A stretch of DNA of 36,948 nucleotides from an uncultured Bacteroidota bacterium (GTDB lineage: Bacteria > Bacteroidota > Bacteroidia > Chitinophagales > Chitinophagaceae): the NCBI GenBank assembly GCA_903851465.1, contig CAINOI010000041.1, positions 1 through 36,948 of the forward strand, read 5' to 3'. The notes below the pieces were generated by a model. The model did no database searches, was not told the DNA's origin, and saw nothing but the letters and a program-made list of their open reading frames with translations. This document shows, piece by piece, positions 35,725 to 36,948 of the stretch (position 1 is the first letter of the stretch; every line of letters begins with the position of its first letter). The translations under genes were made by a program, and so were the position numbers.

Positions 35725-35759
35725 TAAAAAGAAAAAGGGAGGTCAATGACCTCCCTTTT
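35725..35759 (-). terminator. Rho-independent terminator after tsf
   Basis: AAAAGGGAGGT and ACCTCCCTTTT form an exact 11-base stem around a five-base loop (35733-35759). On the minus strand a run of T with a single C follows. It lies 79 bases after the tsf stop codon and before pyrH. Confidence 0.9.
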
Positions 35760-35837
35760 GGATATTCGTTTATACGTCTAGTTTCTAGGAATCTGCACCA
35801 TTTGGATCTTTTGAACCAAGCAGTGTTGACTTGCAAT

Positions 35838-36668
35838 TTATCCCAGAGCTACACGCTTGAATTCAGTTACTTTGATATCTGCACCAACGCTCTTAACGTG
35901 TTCACCCACTGTTTTAGAACCGTCCTTAACAAAAGACTGTGCTAATAAAGTTTGCTCCTTAAAGAATGCTGCAATCTTACCTTCGGCAATTTTTGCAATC
36001 ATTTCTTCTGGCTTACCTGCCATTTTAGGATCTTCTTTCATGGTATCAATGATGATTGCTCTTTCACGCTCTACTGTTTCAGCAGGCACTGATTCTGCAT
36101 CTACTGCTACAGGATTCATTGCAGCAATTTGCATTGCTAAGTCTCTACCTAATTCAGCTGCTTCGGTAGATAATCCTACCAATACACCCATTCTGTATGA
36201 ACCATGAATATAAGAAGCCACATATGGCGCATCTACTCTTTCTAATTTTGCAGCAATTTTTTCACCGATAGATGCTAATTTATCATTGATCATGTCGGCA
36301 ACAGTTGTACCATTAATGCTAACAGCATTTAATTCGTCCACTGTTTTTACATTGTTTGCAACAGCAGCATCAGCAATAGTTTGCGCAAATGCTACGAACT
36401 CTGCATTCTTAGAAACGAAATCTGTTTCACATGAAATACATACCACAAAACCTGTTTTATTATCAGCAGAAGTTTGTGCGATAATCACACCTTCTTTTGC
36501 TTCACGATCGCTACGCTTAGCAGCCACTTTTTGACCTTGCTTACGTAACCAATCAATCGCAGCTTCAAAATCTCCGTTTGTTTCTGTCAAAGCTTTTCTA
36601 CAGTCCATCATACCAGCACCTGTAGCTTGACGTAATTTATTAATCTCTGCAGCAGTTATTGCACTCAT
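35838..36668 (-). CDS. tsf: Translation elongation factor Ts
   Basis: 276 residues, near the E. coli length of 283. The UBA-like N-terminus TAAEINKLRQATGAGMMDCRKAL and the TDFVSKN motif (residues 82-88), which contacts EF-Tu and promotes GDP release, are both intact. The core repeats and a C-terminal coiled region complete the protein. It recycles EF-Tu-GDP to EF-Tu-GTP. It is 154 bases downstream of rpsB, a gap that can fold into a nested stem-loop. Confidence 0.97.
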   Translation of the reverse strand: MSAITAAEINKLRQATGAGMMDCRKALTETNGDFEAAIDWLRKQGQKVAAKRSDREAKEGVIIAQTSADNKTGFVVCISCETDFVSKNAEFVAFAQTIADAAVANNVKTVDELNAVSINGTTVADMINDKLASIGEKIAAKLERVDAPYVASYIHGSYRMGVLVGLSTEAAELGRDLAMQIAAMNPVAVDAESVPAETVERERAIIIDTMKEDPKMAGKPEEMIAKIAEGKIAAFFKEQTLLAQSFVKDGSKTVGEHVKSVGADIKVTEFKRVALG

Positions 36669-36769
36669 AAAATTTTTTTTAAAAATAATGAAAATTCAAT
36701 TTTTATTTCGTTGGTTAACTTAATGATAACAGACCTATTTTATTGGAACTGCTATCCATAAATTAAATA

Positions 36770-36812
36770 CAATTGGGTCATTAGTACCCATTGGATACCA
36801 ATAACCCAATTG
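36770..36812 (-). promoter_or_regulatory. Nested stem-loop in the rpsB-tsf gap
   Basis: CAATTGGGT (36770-36778) and ACCCAATTG (36804-36812) form a 9-base outer stem. Inside, ATTGG (36790-36794) and CCAAT (36798-36802) form a second hairpin. ACCC at 36786-36789 could compete with the outer arm. No U-run follows on the minus strand, so it is not an ordinary terminator; an RNA processing or attenuation element is possible. Confidence 0.5.
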
Positions 36813-36822
36813 GGATAATATA

Positions 36823-36948
36823 TTATTTTCTTACTGGACCACGAGAACCAGTAGTCGTACGACGCTTAGGAGCACCTGGAGCAGAAGGACCTGCACCCGC
36901 ACCACGCTTAGCTCTTCCGCCTTCCGCGTTTGCTTCAGCTTCCATACG
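36823..36948 (-). CDS. rpsB: Ribosomal protein S2, C-terminal end only (partial)
   Basis: The minus strand has an open frame from the window edge to a TAA at 36823-36825, giving the last 41 residues. They are rich in Ala, Gly, Arg and Lys (EAEANAEGGRAKRGAG ... TTTGSRGPVRK), without a fold of their own. The call rests mainly on position: rpsB precedes tsf in nearly all bacteria, and S2 of Bacteroidota often has such a low-complexity basic tail. The conserved S2 core lies beyond the window, so the identity cannot be confirmed here. Confidence 0.72.
   Translation of the reverse strand, partial: RMEAEANAEGGRAKRGAGAGPSAPGAPKRRTTTGSRGPVRK

Noticed and set aside
36770..36812. Reading the rpsB-tsf stem-loop as a rho-independent terminator
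   Set aside because: No U-run follows on the transcribed strand, and tsf is expected to be co-transcribed with rpsB.

Overview
The window looks like a chromosome segment of a low-GC member of the Bacteroidota, most likely Chitinophagia/Chitinophagaceae. This rests on protein style (TonB receptor with an N-terminal carboxypeptidase-like domain, lipoproteins, DUF1015 beside serC, the rpsB-tsf-pyrH order), on the absence of Shine-Dalgarno sequences, and on promoters that fit TTG-N19/20-TAnnTTTG. No tRNA, rRNA, CRISPR array, insertion sequence or prophage gene was seen. No stretch longer than 300 bases lacks a gene; the largest gaps are the leuA divergent region (18914-19091, 178 bases) and the tsf-rpsB gap (36669-36822, 154 bases).

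Layout. 1-2340 (minus): a TonB-dependent receptor cut by the left edge, preceded by a small secreted Cys/His protein ending in RGPPA; I suspect metal uptake. 2451-3487 (plus): an A/T-rich pair of unknown genes, a lipoprotein with a hydrophobic two-cysteine tail and a small two-helix membrane protein. 3581-4210: a nitroreductase with an inverted repeat inside its promoter. 4393-6804: a secreted S9 peptidase resembling plastid glutamyl endopeptidase. 6835-18913 (minus): a compact branched-chain amino acid cluster, leuA-leuC-leuD-leuB-ilvD-ilvB-ilvN-ilvC, followed by the fused aspartokinase/homoserine dehydrogenase thrA. Divergent from leuA is a 521-residue helical protein of unknown function.

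20662-26586 (minus): a secreted cyanophycinase-like S51 peptidase, a long-chain acyl-CoA synthetase, a DUF1015 protein, serC and a DUF502 membrane protein. 26711-33499 (plus): a self-contained RND efflux operon, TetR regulator - TolC - membrane fusion lipoprotein - enlarged RND permease, with a textbook promoter/operator in front and a strong bidirectional terminator behind. 33567-34877 (minus): a second TolC-like protein. 34962-36948 (minus): pyrH, tsf and the 3' end of rpsB, part of the translation core.

How it fits together: the leu/ilv block makes leucine, isoleucine and valine from pyruvate and 2-oxobutyrate, and ThrA feeds threonine, the 2-oxobutyrate source. The LeuA is short and lacks the usual leucine-sensing domain, so control may lie with IlvN and the structured leader. 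Three unrelated promoters (TonB receptor, nitroreductase, TetR) each carry an inverted repeat between or overlapping the -33 and -7 boxes, which suggests dedicated repressors. The most novel candidates are the lipoprotein/membrane-protein pair at 2451-3487 and the RGPPA protein with its receptor.
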